A stretch of DNA of 46,302 nucleotides from contig NZ_JAABNP010000042.1 of the NCBI RefSeq assembly GCF_009928485.1, forward strand, positions 1 to 46,302. Direction: 5' to 3'. Positions 16,975-26,261 of this stretch are shown here, one piece after another (the first letter of the stretch is position 1; every line of letters begins with the position of its first letter). Source of the DNA: Clostridium sp. C2-6-12. GTDB taxonomy: Bacteria > Bacillota > Clostridia > Clostridiales > Clostridiaceae. The translations under genes and the position numbers were made by a program. Below the pieces are notes generated by a model. The model saw nothing but the letters and a program-made list of their open reading frames with translations. It made no database searches and had not been told where the DNA came from.

Positions 16975-17022
16975 TATACGTTTTCATCAATAAAATAGAT
17001 ATTATCTCAAATATTTACTTTT
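16975..17022 (-). promoter_or_regulatory. Promoter region of the secreted GH53 gene
   Basis: TGAAAACGTATA at 16975-16986 matches the element in the GH42 and importer leaders. Upstream are a -10-like TAATAT near 17000-17005 and only a half-site AAAAGTAAATA (17012-17022), not the full 15-bp palindrome. Control therefore looks partly shared. The 16800-17100 gap holds nothing else I can support. Confidence 0.4.
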
Positions 17023-17100
17023 AATTATTTTCAAAATATATCAAATGCAAAGTCTATTTGCATTATTTGTAAATACTTAATTTTTGTAACTGAATAAAAC

Positions 17101-18072
17101 TTAAAGTAAAAATGCTTCAAGAGCTTTAGTAGGTCTCCCATCTTCACCCCAGGCGCTTAATTTATATTTACTCCAGCTATATGCTCCTTGCGGTTCCCAA
17201 TAAAATACACCTAATCCTTTTCCTTCAGGAATAGCCTTTACTCTCATCATCACTTCTTTGAGCATATCATAATTATTACTTATCTTTGTATCTTCTCCAC
17301 CAATTTCGCATACCATTACTTCTTTGTCATATCTTCTTACAAATTCAATTAAATTATTGGTCAAATTATCTATTGTTTCTGTGTAATCTTTTTTCACCCA
17401 ATATGGATAATAAGATACACCAATCACATCATATTTCCCGCCATTAGCCTTATGCTTATCAAAAAAGCTTACAAATCTATTTCTATCATCACCTTGATCA
17501 AGATGAATTATAACCTTTGCTTCCCTAAATACTGCTTTTACAGCTTCATAAGCTCTATCTAACAACTTTGACAATTGTTGAAAATTTTCAGTGCTGCCTT
17601 CTGGCCATAACATTCCACTAGGAATTTCATTTCCTACTTGTACCCATTCTGGACTAATATCCTTATCCTTCAATGCATTCATAACTTCTAAAGTATAATC
17701 ATAAACATCTGATACCAACTCATCAAAACTGTGGTTTTCCCATGCAGCAGGTTTCTTTTGCTTTTCTGGATCTGCCCAACTGTCGCTATAATGAAGATCT
17801 ATCATAAGTCTAAAACCCATTTCTTTTGCACGAAATGCCATTTCAACCACTTCAGCAGTACTACAATGACCACTTGCCAGATCATCTGAAGGATTTACCC
17901 ATGCTCTTAAACGTATTGAATTAATGCCATGATCCTTCAAAATCTTAAGGCAATCCTCTTCCTCTCCATTGACATTATAAAACTTATATCCTGTTGCTTC
18001 CATTTGATGCAACCAACCTACATCTGCACCTTTTGCAAAATTTATTTCTTTATCATATTTTTGTTTGCTCAT
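17101..18072 (-). CDS. Cytoplasmic GH53 endo-beta-1,4-galactanase
   Basis: A GH53 paralogue of the previous gene, 323 residues from the ATG at 18072. It keeps FAKGADVGWL at the N-terminus, the acid/base Glu in WVQVGNEI and the nucleophile in VMVCEIGG. It has no signal peptide, so it should act inside the cell on imported galacto-oligosaccharides, which is unusual since GH53 enzymes are normally secreted. The start at 18072 has GGAG 5 nt upstream; an alternative ATG at 18087 has AGGTGG 10 nt upstream and would add five residues. It follows the solute-binding lipoprotein gene in the same direction, 130 nt downstream across a hairpin, and is probably the last gene of the importer operon. Confidence 0.9.
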   Translation of the reverse strand: MSKQKYDKEINFAKGADVGWLHQMEATGYKFYNVNGEEEDCLKILKDHGINSIRLRAWVNPSDDLASGHCSTAEVVEMAFRAKEMGFRLMIDLHYSDSWADPEKQKKPAAWENHSFDELVSDVYDYTLEVMNALKDKDISPEWVQVGNEIPSGMLWPEGSTENFQQLSKLLDRAYEAVKAVFREAKVIIHLDQGDDRNRFVSFFDKHKANGGKYDVIGVSYYPYWVKKDYTETIDNLTNNLIEFVRRYDKEVMVCEIGGEDTKISNNYDMLKEVMMRVKAIPEGKGLGVFYWEPQGAYSWSKYKLSAWGEDGRPTKALEAFLL

Positions 18073-18142
18073 TTTTTCTCCTATCATATACTAATAGCCA
18101 CCTCTATTGCTTCAAGCTATCCTTTTTCTTTTATTAAATAAC

Positions 18143-18174
18143 GGCAGATGATTTTTATTAATTAATCATCTGCC
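18143..18174 (-). terminator. Hairpin between the lipoprotein and GH53 genes
   Basis: Perfect 11-bp stem GGCAGATGATT / AATCATCTGCC with a 10-nt loop. The minus-strand tail (GTTATTTAAT) is only moderately T-rich, so it may be a partial terminator or a 3' stabiliser that keeps lipoprotein mRNA abundant. Confidence 0.6.
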
Positions 18175-18206
18175 ATTATATTTTTAAACTTAAGTTCTAA
18201 ACATTA

Positions 18207-19748
18207 CTATTTATTATATTCTTCCATATAAACTTTTACTTGTTCTTTGCATTCTGCTAATATTTTATCAAATCCAGCTTCTGTTAACTTTTCTCTGTAT
18301 TGCTTTATACCAGCATCAACATCTTGAACCATTCCTAAATCAAGAGGTACACCATATTGAGTAATAACATTACCGACTGCTGCCATTTCATTTTTCAATT
18401 TGCTATCGTCAAATGCAAATGCTGCTAATGGATTAGTTACAGTATAATCTGATTTCCATTTGCTTATTGTTTCTTGAACTATAGCTGGTTGATCTGCTGG
18501 AGCACGATGTATCTTTTGACTATACCATCCCCAAGGGCATACATTAGCTGCTGGGAAGTTTTCACCTGCAGCTAAAGTTTTATATTTTTTATCTCCATCT
18601 GCTTGCCAGTGAGTTCCTTCAACACCATACCAAGTTAAATCGTAAATGTCTTTATCATATCTTAATAAATCTAATGCCATTAATGCTCTTTCAGGATTTT
18701 TAGATATTGCATTAATTGCCATACCGTTATTAGTATAAGTGTTTATTAATCTATTAGTTCCTTTTGTTTGGTCTATAACTTGAGCATTCCAATCTGGATT
18801 GCTTTTATTCATTCTTTGTACTCTATCTGCTACAGATCCGATATTCCAAACCATTAATCCTGTTTTTCCACCTACGAAATCATCATCTCTTGTTGCTTTA
18901 CTTGAAATTGAATCACTTGACCAGTATCCTTTATCTGCAAATTCTTTCATTTTATGTGCATATTCTTTATATTCTGGAGTATCTACATATGCAAATATAT
19001 TTCCTGATTTATCATTAACGTTAAATCCTATTGATGGTAATGGAGCTCCGCTAATTCCACCAAATCCATATCTCTCCATCATGTATGGGTATTGAAGATT
19101 TTGGCCGCCTCCATTTGCAATTACTTTAATACCACTTCCTGTATCTTTAGAAACAGCATCCATGTATTTTTCTAATTGCTCATAGTTCTCAATCTTTTCA
19201 ATTCCATATTTCTTCATTAAATCGCCTCTAGCGCCAAATACTCTTGTTCCATATTCTTCTTGGTCACTAGGAATCATATAATTTTTTCCTTTTATCTTAG
19301 CTTGTTTCCATGCTTCTTTTGGCTCATTTTCATATATATTAGGTGCATATTTTTTTAACATATCATCTGATAATTCATAGAAACCATTCTTTGTTGCCAC
19401 TTGGCTGTAATATCCCCATCCGGCTGCTGTAAAAATCAAATCAAAATCTTCCCCAGATTGAAATAGTAATTGATATTTTGTAGCCATGTCAGACCATGGT
19501 AGAAAACTAACATCTAATGTAGCATTAATTTTTTTCTTCATTATTTCATTTACTTTTCCATAGACAGTATCAAAATCCTTTGGTTTATCACCTATTAGGT
19601 ACATTTTTAATTTTACTTCTTTTAGCTTAGACGGATCTGACGCATCTGGACTTTTGCTACTAGAACTTCCACATCCGATCATAAGTGAACCTGCAATTAC
19701 TGCAGCAAGTCCAACTGAAATCATTTTTTTAACAGTCTTTTTTATCAT
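18207..19748 (-). CDS. ABC importer substrate-binding lipoprotein (galactan locus)
   Basis: A 513-residue extracellular solute-binding protein with a lipoprotein signal: basic N-terminus, hydrophobic core, lipobox LMIGC with lipidated Cys26, then a Ser-rich linker. Length and sequence fit the large binding proteins of LplA/YtcQ-type CUT1 importers for plant-polysaccharide oligosaccharides. The body contains the usual FQSGEDFDLIFTAAGW segment. GGGGGA lies upstream of the ATG at 19748, with a TATACGTTTTG element right before it. It is third in the operon after the two permease genes. Galacto-oligosaccharide is the likely cargo, inferred from the GH53/GH42 neighbours. Confidence 0.92.
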   Translation of the reverse strand: MIKKTVKKMISVGLAAVIAGSLMIGCGSSSSKSPDASDPSKLKEVKLKMYLIGDKPKDFDTVYGKVNEIMKKKINATLDVSFLPWSDMATKYQLLFQSGEDFDLIFTAAGWGYYSQVATKNGFYELSDDMLKKYAPNIYENEPKEAWKQAKIKGKNYMIPSDQEEYGTRVFGARGDLMKKYGIEKIENYEQLEKYMDAVSKDTGSGIKVIANGGGQNLQYPYMMERYGFGGISGAPLPSIGFNVNDKSGNIFAYVDTPEYKEYAHKMKEFADKGYWSSDSISSKATRDDDFVGGKTGLMVWNIGSVADRVQRMNKSNPDWNAQVIDQTKGTNRLINTYTNNGMAINAISKNPERALMALDLLRYDKDIYDLTWYGVEGTHWQADGDKKYKTLAAGENFPAANVCPWGWYSQKIHRAPADQPAIVQETISKWKSDYTVTNPLAAFAFDDSKLKNEMAAVGNVITQYGVPLDLGMVQDVDAGIKQYREKLTEAGFDKILAECKEQVKVYMEEYNK

Positions 19749-19840
19749 TCTTTCTTCCCCCTATACGTTTTGTTTTTAATATTATTTATCATAAATTTTT
19801 AATTATGAGCATTATAATTCTAAACTATTAACTGATCTAA

Positions 19841-20731
19841 TTATTCTTTTACAGCACCAATAGTTATTCCTGATACAAAGTATTTTTGTACGAAAGGATA
19901 TAATAATAATATTGGTCCTGTTACTATAACTGTTAGCGCCATTTTTAAAGATTCACTTGGCATATTTATAGCTGAACCTACACTTCCTCCTGTTTGAGAT
20001 AAAACAGTCTTATAAGCTTCAACATTGTTCACTATTTTATATAAATAATATTGAAGAGAATATAAATTTTCACTATTAACGAATAGCATACAGTTATACC
20101 AATCATTCCAATATCCTATCGCTATAAACAATCCTACAGTTGCAAGTGCTGGTTTTGATAAAGGTAATATTATCTTCCAGAAGATTTCAAAGTCTCCTGC
20201 TCCATCAATTTTTGCAGCTTCTGTAAGTGCTTTTGGAATTCCACCTAAATAACTTTTCATTAAGATGATATTAAATGCACTTAGCATTGGCGGCAACAAT
20301 AATGCTAAATAACTATCTTTTAAATCAAGATATCTTACCATTAATATATACCAAGGTACAAGTCCACCACTAAATAATGTAGTAAAGTAAATGAAGAAAG
20401 AAAATTTATTTCTCCACCTAAAATCTTTTCTCTGAAGTACATATGCTGTCATTGCTACAATAAATAAGCCTAATACTGTACCTATAACCGTTAAACTAAT
20501 AGTCACCCCATAAGCTTTTACTATTGACATAGGTTCCTTTAATGCAGTTTTATATGCCTCTATTGAAAAGCTTTTTGGGAAAAGTGAAAATCCATTAGCA
20601 ATAATTTCTTTTTCATCTGTAAATGATCCCATTACTACAAGTAAAAAAGGTATTAAACATAAGAGTGCTATTATTGTGATCAAAGTATAACTTATTCCAT
20701 TAAATATTTTTACGTCTGAAGATTTTTTCAT
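19841..20731 (-). CDS. ABC importer permease, LplC/YtcP type
   Basis: A 296-residue inner-membrane protein with six predicted transmembrane segments and the EAA loop EAAKIDGAGDFEIFWKI that contacts the ATPase; it ends GAVKE as is common for this subfamily. It pairs with the permease encoded just upstream (stop at 20752, 20 nt gap). No ATPase gene is present in the locus, so the pair must use a shared MsmX-type ATPase from elsewhere. AGGAGGTGG precedes the ATG at 20731. Confidence 0.93.
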   Translation of the reverse strand: MKKSSDVKIFNGISYTLITIIALLCLIPFLLVVMGSFTDEKEIIANGFSLFPKSFSIEAYKTALKEPMSIVKAYGVTISLTVIGTVLGLFIVAMTAYVLQRKDFRWRNKFSFFIYFTTLFSGGLVPWYILMVRYLDLKDSYLALLLPPMLSAFNIILMKSYLGGIPKALTEAAKIDGAGDFEIFWKIILPLSKPALATVGLFIAIGYWNDWYNCMLFVNSENLYSLQYYLYKIVNNVEAYKTVLSQTGGSVGSAINMPSESLKMALTVIVTGPILLLYPFVQKYFVSGITIGAVKE

Positions 20732-20751
20732 TTAAAATTCCACCTCCTATA

Positions 20752-21735
20752 CTAGAATAATGAATTATCACTATCGTAGCGTTTTACTAAATAGTTCGTT
20801 ATCAATATTGTTATAAAGCAAAATACTGATTGATATAAACCTGTAGCTGCTGACATTCCAACTTCACCTGATTGAATTAATGATCTAAAGGTAAATGTGT
20901 CAATAACATCTGTAATTTTAAATAACGGTCCATTATTTCCTACAAGCTGATAGAACATTTGGAAATCTCCTCTGAAGATATTTCCTATTGCAAGTAAAGT
21001 AAGTATTATCATTGTTGGTACTAAACATGGTATTGTTACTTTGAAAATTCTTTGGAAGATGTTTGCACCATCAATTTTAGCTGCTTCATAAATTTCTGAA
21101 TCTATTCCCATAATTGCTGCTAAGTATAATACTGTTCCATATCCAACATTCTTCCATGCAGAAGCAAATATTAAAATAATTGGCCATACATAAGTACTAG
21201 TATAGAAATTAATTTTTTCAAAACCTAATTTAACTAACAAACTGTTTATTGTTCCATTTTCAACATTTAAAAGGTTATATGCAATAACACCAACTACAAC
21301 CCAAGAAATAAAGTATGGTAGGAACATTGCAGTTTGAGTAAATTTCTTAAAGTATTTTCTAGAAACTTCTGAAATTAAAATTGCCATTCCCATTTGTAAT
21401 ATTGTATTAACTGTTATAAATGCCGCATTATAAAGAATTGTATTTCTTGTTACTTCAAAAGCTTGTCCTGATATAAAGAAATAATTAAAATTATCAAAGC
21501 CTACAAAAGGACTTCCAAAAATACCATCCCTAAAATTATAATTTTTAAAAGCTAGTACTGTTCCAGCCATAGGGATATAGCTAAATATGAAAAAGTAAAG
21601 AAAAGCTGGTAATAGCATTAATAGTAAAATTTTATTTTTCTTGATTTCACTAATAAATTTAGTACTTTTACTTTTTTTCATATCGTTTACTTCATATACA
21701 TCATTAACTAAATTCTGATTGATTCCATTTTCCAT
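20752..21735 (-). CDS. ABC importer permease, LplB/YteP type
   Basis: A 327-residue permease with about six transmembrane segments after a short cytoplasmic N-terminus. The EAA loop is EAAKIDGANIFQRIFKV, and the segment YIPMAGTVLAFKNYNF is typical of LplB-type proteins. It is the first gene of the importer operon (this permease, second permease, lipoprotein, cytoplasmic GH53). The start at 21735 is set by AAGGAGG about 9 nt upstream; the frame is open further up but without a ribosome site. It is divergent from the YesN-type regulator at 22011. Confidence 0.93.
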   Translation of the reverse strand: MENGINQNLVNDVYEVNDMKKSKSTKFISEIKKNKILLLMLLPAFLYFFIFSYIPMAGTVLAFKNYNFRDGIFGSPFVGFDNFNYFFISGQAFEVTRNTILYNAAFITVNTILQMGMAILISEVSRKYFKKFTQTAMFLPYFISWVVVGVIAYNLLNVENGTINSLLVKLGFEKINFYTSTYVWPIILIFASAWKNVGYGTVLYLAAIMGIDSEIYEAAKIDGANIFQRIFKVTIPCLVPTMIILTLLAIGNIFRGDFQMFYQLVGNNGPLFKITDVIDTFTFRSLIQSGEVGMSAATGLYQSVFCFITILITNYLVKRYDSDNSLF

Positions 21736-21755
21736 TAAATATATCCTCCTTTTGT

Positions 21756-21767
21756 TATACGTTTTCA
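21756..21767 (-). promoter_or_regulatory. CRE-like element, ABC operon leader
   Basis: TGAAAACGTATA on the minus strand, 11 nt downstream of the -10 box and just before the ribosome site; same sequence and spacing as before both GH42 genes. Candidate CcpA/LacI-family site. Confidence 0.5.
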
Positions 21768-21778
21768 CTTACAAGCTA

Positions 21779-21832
21779 ATAATAGCATCTAAGAAAATCA
21801 TTTTTGTAGTAATTTTATTTACTTTTAGTAAA
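21779..21832 (-). promoter_or_regulatory. Activator-type promoter of the ABC operon
   Basis: Palindrome TTTACTAAAAGTAAA (21818-21832), then TAAAATTACTA, 22 nt, and the -10 box TATTAT (21784-21779). It lies in the intergenic region shared with the divergent YesN-type regulator gene, the expected place for that protein's binding site. Confidence 0.62.
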
Positions 21833-22010
21833 ATATTATTTTTTATTTAAGATTTTTTAGTGTATACTATCTAATGTAATTATTACTGGTATAAATTTTT
21901 ATAAAAACATATAGCTGTCATTAAGTAAAATGTATTTTCACTTTGTAAATTCTTCTTAAATATTGCATTTTATATTGACATGATTTATTTTAGTAACAGG
22001 GGGGAATCTT

Positions 22011-23549
22011 ATGATAAATTTATTAATTGTAGATGATGAAATTTTTACTCGCGAAGGCCTTCTTGAAATGCTGCCTTTAGATAACCTTGGTATAACTGAA
22101 ACTAGACAAGCCTTTGATGGACTCGATGCATTAAATATAGTCAAAGACTTTGAACCTAATATATTATTAACAGATGTGAGAATGCCTAGAATGAATGGTA
22201 TCGAATTAGCATTTGAAATAAGAAAACTTTATCCAGAATGTTCTATAATTTTTATGAGTGGATATTCCGATAAGGAATATTTAAAATCGGCTATTTCTCT
22301 TAAGGCTATCACTTATGTTGAAAAGCCAATTGAATTAGAAGAACTTGAAGAAGCAATCAAAACCGCTGTTTTAGAAAATTCAAAATCCTTAACAATAAAA
22401 GACAGTATAGAAAATAAAATTGCTTTGGAAATGATTCATGAAAATAATAAAGCTCAGCTTGAAATATCTTTAAATTCATTAATTTCTAAAGAACTTATTG
22501 AGGAACTAAAATCCTCAAATTTTGTAACCGTTTTATTAAAAACAGAAAATATAATTAAAAATAATACAGTTATTGAAGACCTAAAGAATATTTGTTCTTT
22601 GTATTCTTTCAATAGCTTTGCTTCAATAAAAGATGATAGAGAAATAATTATTCAGCTATTTTTCCCTAAGGATAATGCATATAAAGATATTGCTTCTGAT
22701 ATATTTAATTCTTTATTTATATCAATTGGCGAATATTTATCAAAACAAACCAATTATTATTTATGTGTTGGAAAAATTGTTTCTACACTAGGTAATATTC
22801 CAACCTCCTATCAAATAGCTAAAAGTTCATTAAATAATTCCTTTTTTTATGACTATAATTCTATAATGCTGCCTACAGTTAATTCTTGTGATAGCTATGT
22901 TTTAACTGATGGGATTTATTCTGAATTTGATATATATCTTACAGCCGAAGAAAATCAAAAAATTATATTATATATAAAACAGTTAACTTCCGAAATACGA
23001 AAATATACAGCAACGCCCGTTTCGTATATCAAAGATATATATTATAGGTTGTTTTTGAAAGTGCTTGATTTTGCTTCTAAAAGAAATTTAGAGCTTGATG
23101 AATCAATGAATTCTAACTATGTATTTGAAAAAATATTACAGTGTCCTAATATTTTTGTTTTAGAAAATTTTTTAATGGATAAAGTAAATGAATTTTTCAT
23201 CATATTAAAAGATAAAACTTCAAAAAGTGATCCTGTTTTATCGGTTATAGATTACATTCATAATCATTACTCAGATTCGAATCTTTCTTTGGAGCAGATA
23301 AGTAAAAACACTTTTCTTACACCAGCTTATATTTGTGTTATTTTTAAAGATTTTACTTCAACAACTGTAAACAAATATATTAATGAATATAGAATTGAAA
23401 AGGCTAAGCTATTTTTAATGGACTCTGACATAAGCATGGGTGATATTGCTACAAAGGTTGGTTATAGTGATGGAAATTACTTCTCTAAAAGCTTTAGGAA
23501 GGCAACTTCATATACTCCATCTGAGTACAGGAGGAAATTTTCAAAATGA
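22011..23549 (+). CDS. YesN-type response regulator (REC + AraC HTH)
   Basis: A 512-residue regulator. The receiver domain (1-125) has phospho-acceptor Asp55 in LLTDVRMP and Lys in EKPIELEEL. A long middle region follows, then a C-terminal AraC-type double helix-turn-helix (about 405-510) ending YFSKSFRKATSYTPSEYRRKF. GGGGGG lies 6 nt before the ATG. It overlaps the kinase gene by four bases (ATGA), giving translational coupling. Being divergent from the galactan importer, it is the best candidate for the protein that binds TTTACTAAAAGTAAA before the importer and both GH42 genes. Confidence 0.94.
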   Translation: MINLLIVDDEIFTREGLLEMLPLDNLGITETRQAFDGLDALNIVKDFEPNILLTDVRMPRMNGIELAFEIRKLYPECSIIFMSGYSDKEYLKSAISLKAITYVEKPIELEELEEAIKTAVLENSKSLTIKDSIENKIALEMIHENNKAQLEISLNSLISKELIEELKSSNFVTVLLKTENIIKNNTVIEDLKNICSLYSFNSFASIKDDREIIIQLFFPKDNAYKDIASDIFNSLFISIGEYLSKQTNYYLCVGKIVSTLGNIPTSYQIAKSSLNNSFFYDYNSIMLPTVNSCDSYVLTDGIYSEFDIYLTAEENQKIILYIKQLTSEIRKYTATPVSYIKDIYYRLFLKVLDFASKRNLELDESMNSNYVFEKILQCPNIFVLENFLMDKVNEFFIILKDKTSKSDPVLSVIDYIHNHYSDSNLSLEQISKNTFLTPAYICVIFKDFTSTTVNKYINEYRIEKAKLFLMDSDISMGDIATKVGYSDGNYFSKSFRKATSYTPSEYRRKFSK

Positions 23550-25348
23550 GGTTAAATATAATTAGACAGCTTATTAATACCTTTAAGTCAAAGCTAATTA
23601 ACCAATTTATATTTATGTATTCTATACTAATAATAATTCCATTGACAATATTATTTACTTATACTTATACTAAGATGTCTACAATGATTGAGGAAAATAT
23701 TACTGCCTCTACTGAACAGGCTTTTGATCAATCCTATTCGTTTATCACTTACAAATTAGATAGAATATTTAATTCTTCAAATGCATTGGTCATAGATAAT
23801 AATTTAACATCTATCTTAAGAAAAGATCCTAATAATTATCCTATAAGTGAACAGGTTGGAGATTTATTTAATTTACGAGACATATTATCTTCATATCAAA
23901 ATAATATTGATATTAATAATATAAATGTTTATGTAAATGATAAATTTATTTATTCAAATGAAAGCCGAAATATATTTTCAATGAAAAAACTAGATGGTTC
24001 TAAATGGTTAGATAAAATAAAGAAGGAACGTAATAGATTTTTCTGGTGTCCACCTTCTTATTTAAACTCCAACCAAACTGAGTTTTTGTCTTTAGGGAAA
24101 ACAGTTATAAGTCCAGATGATTTTTCTGATAGCATTGGTTACATTGTAATTAACTTCAAGAAAAGTGACCTTGAAGATATATTAAAAAAGATAAATTCCA
24201 TTGATGGTAGTATAAGCTGTATAGTTAATTCTAATGGAGACTTAATTGCCGCCTCAAACTATAATAATTATGATGTCTATAAGAGCCTTGTAAGTCAAAT
24301 TAAACCATCAAATAATACGAGATTAACTGAGTTTGATTATAATAATAACACCTTTTTTATCCAGAGCTCGTACATAGATAAAACTGATTGGCAGATTGTT
24401 AATATTGTTCCATATAGCACAGTAAGTTCTCAAATAAATACCCAAAGAATAATTCTAATCATTATAGTGTTAATATTTGGAGGAGCATCGTTATGGGCTG
24501 GTTTTTATTTTTTTAACGCAATAAATAAACGCCTTTCTAAAGTTATTAAAGGTATGCGCGAAGTTCATACAGATACCCTTGATAATTTTATTGAAAATGA
24601 CAGCGATGATGAGCTTGGAGAACTTATTAACAATTATAATTACATGATAGCAAAGATGTCAGTATTGGTAGATGACCAATATAAATTGGGTAAAGCAGTT
24701 AAGAATGCAGAATTAAAAGCCCTTCAATCTCAAATCAATCCACATTTTCTATATAATACTCTTGATATGATAAATTGGATGGCTTATAAAAATATGAACT
24801 CTGAAATAAGTTCAGCTGTAAAAAAATTAGCTAAATTTTACAAATTATCGTTAAATAAAGGTAAGGATATAATCTCAATAAATGATGAAATAAATCATGT
24901 TTCTTTATATACTGAAATTCAAAATATGAGGTATAGTAATAGAATTACATTAGAATTGGATGTAGATGATTTTATTAAAAACTGCAAAATTCCTAAAATT
25001 ACATTGCAGCCAATAGTTGAAAATGCAATACTTCATGGAATATTGGCAAAAGGTGATGTTGAAGGTAAAATAATTATTACAGGTACTATAGATGAAAATG
25101 CAATTTATTTAAGAGTTTCTGATGATGGTATTGGAATTAAAGAAAGTGAATTACCTTTTATTTTATCAGCAAAAAAGGTAAAATCTAATAGTACAAGTTC
25201 TAAGGGAAGTGGTTATGGAATCAGAAATATTAATGAGCGTATAAAGCTTTATTATGGAGATGATTTTGGTCTTTCCTTTGCCAGTACTTATGAAAAAGGT
25301 ACTACTGTTACCATAAAAATACCTATAATCGAAGATGAACTTTTATAA
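23546..25348 (+). CDS. YesM-type sensor histidine kinase
   Basis: A 600-residue membrane kinase of the LytS/YesM class. One transmembrane helix lies near residues 20-40, an extracellular dCache-like sensor domain spans about 45-300, a second helix about 303-325, then HAMP. The histidine-kinase domain has phospho-acceptor His400 in SQINPHFLYNTL, followed by an ATPase domain with N-box IVENAILHGI and G-box SDDGIGI. It probably senses extracellular galacto-oligosaccharide, directly or through the lipoprotein, and phosphorylates the regulator encoded just before it; ligand identity is inference. Confidence 0.94.
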   Translation: MRLNIIRQLINTFKSKLINQFIFMYSILIIIPLTILFTYTYTKMSTMIEENITASTEQAFDQSYSFITYKLDRIFNSSNALVIDNNLTSILRKDPNNYPISEQVGDLFNLRDILSSYQNNIDINNINVYVNDKFIYSNESRNIFSMKKLDGSKWLDKIKKERNRFFWCPPSYLNSNQTEFLSLGKTVISPDDFSDSIGYIVINFKKSDLEDILKKINSIDGSISCIVNSNGDLIAASNYNNYDVYKSLVSQIKPSNNTRLTEFDYNNNTFFIQSSYIDKTDWQIVNIVPYSTVSSQINTQRIILIIIVLIFGGASLWAGFYFFNAINKRLSKVIKGMREVHTDTLDNFIENDSDDELGELINNYNYMIAKMSVLVDDQYKLGKAVKNAELKALQSQINPHFLYNTLDMINWMAYKNMNSEISSAVKKLAKFYKLSLNKGKDIISINDEINHVSLYTEIQNMRYSNRITLELDVDDFIKNCKIPKITLQPIVENAILHGILAKGDVEGKIIITGTIDENAIYLRVSDDGIGIKESELPFILSAKKVKSNSTSSKGSGYGIRNINERIKLYYGDDFGLSFASTYEKGTTVTIKIPIIEDELL

Positions 25349-25408
25349 CTTATATTCTTAAAAATTAAACTAATTATTTATAAATCAAGAAAGGACTCGA
25401 TTCAGCTT

Positions 25409-26113
25409 ATGAAAAAAGAATTTTATGATAAACCACTTTACTCAATATCAAATTATGTTATTGCCTTTGTATTGAGTAGCGCATACACAACCATTTGTAA
25501 TACATTGCTTATATTATTTGCTATATTTACTGCAATATCTCCAGATATTTTTAGTGTATTTTTATGCTTTATAGCTTTAATACCTTTAGGGCCTTCCTTA
25601 GGCGCACTATATTCCACCACTGGAAAAATAATTCGTGAAAAAGATATTTATTTTTCTTCATATTTTTGGAATACATATAAAACTAATTTTTTGTCAAATA
25701 TAAAGTTATGGATGACTGAACTTATTCTTATTACAATATTATTTATTGATTTTCAATATTTTTATTTAAATTCACCTGGAAATGGAATATATATGATTTT
25801 TATTGCTCTAATTGTAATTTCAATAATTGTTGGATTTTATGCTTTTGCCATAAACTCTAGATTTGAATTAAAGTTAAAAGATTTAATAGTATTATCACTT
25901 TATTATACTATCAAAAAATTCCCAGTAACCATATTAAAGGTCGCTGTTATTATTCTAAGTTACTATGTATTAAGATATGTATCAATTGTATTATTAAGTT
26001 TTATTCCTACAGTGATATGCATTATTTTCTATTTTTATGATAAAGCTATCTTTGCAGAATTGGAAAATAAATTTTTATCAAATACTGATGACCAAGAAAA
26101 TATCAACATGTAG
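25409..26113 (+). CDS. DUF624 (YesL-family) membrane protein
   Basis: A 234-residue protein with about five hydrophobic helices, matching the YesL/DUF624 family that often accompanies YesM/YesN systems in polysaccharide loci. The motif LGPSLGALYSTTGKIIRE in the first loop is characteristic. Biochemical role is unknown. It lies 60 nt after the kinase gene and is followed by a strong terminator, so it should be the last gene of that operon. The ribosome site is poor: AAAGGA stands 13 nt from the ATG. Confidence 0.85.
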   Translation: MKKEFYDKPLYSISNYVIAFVLSSAYTTICNTLLILFAIFTAISPDIFSVFLCFIALIPLGPSLGALYSTTGKIIREKDIYFSSYFWNTYKTNFLSNIKLWMTELILITILFIDFQYFYLNSPGNGIYMIFIALIVISIIVGFYAFAINSRFELKLKDLIVLSLYYTIKKFPVTILKVAVIILSYYVLRYVSIVLLSFIPTVICIIFYFYDKAIFAELENKFLSNTDDQENINM

Positions 26114-26147
26114 AAGAAATATAAAAAATTAACTTACATAAAACTAT

Positions 26148-26200
26148 AAAAAGGTTATATCTCAAAATTCTTATTGAAATTGAGATATAACCTTTTATTT
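26148..26200. terminator. Bidirectional intrinsic terminator
   Basis: Perfect 17-bp stem (26148-26164 and 26180-26196, core GGTTATATCTCAA) with TTTTATTTA on the plus side and TTTTTATAG on the minus side. It ends the kinase/regulator operon and probably also the facing MGMT gene. Confidence 0.92.
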
Positions 26201-26261
26201 ATAATACTTGGCCTCATTTTTTAATCACATTATAAAAAAATCAATAATAAAAATTTCTTAG

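Noticed and set aside
18799..19095. 98-residue frame on the plus strand
   Set aside because: It is antisense inside the lipoprotein gene, which has clear signal peptide and family features; no independent support.
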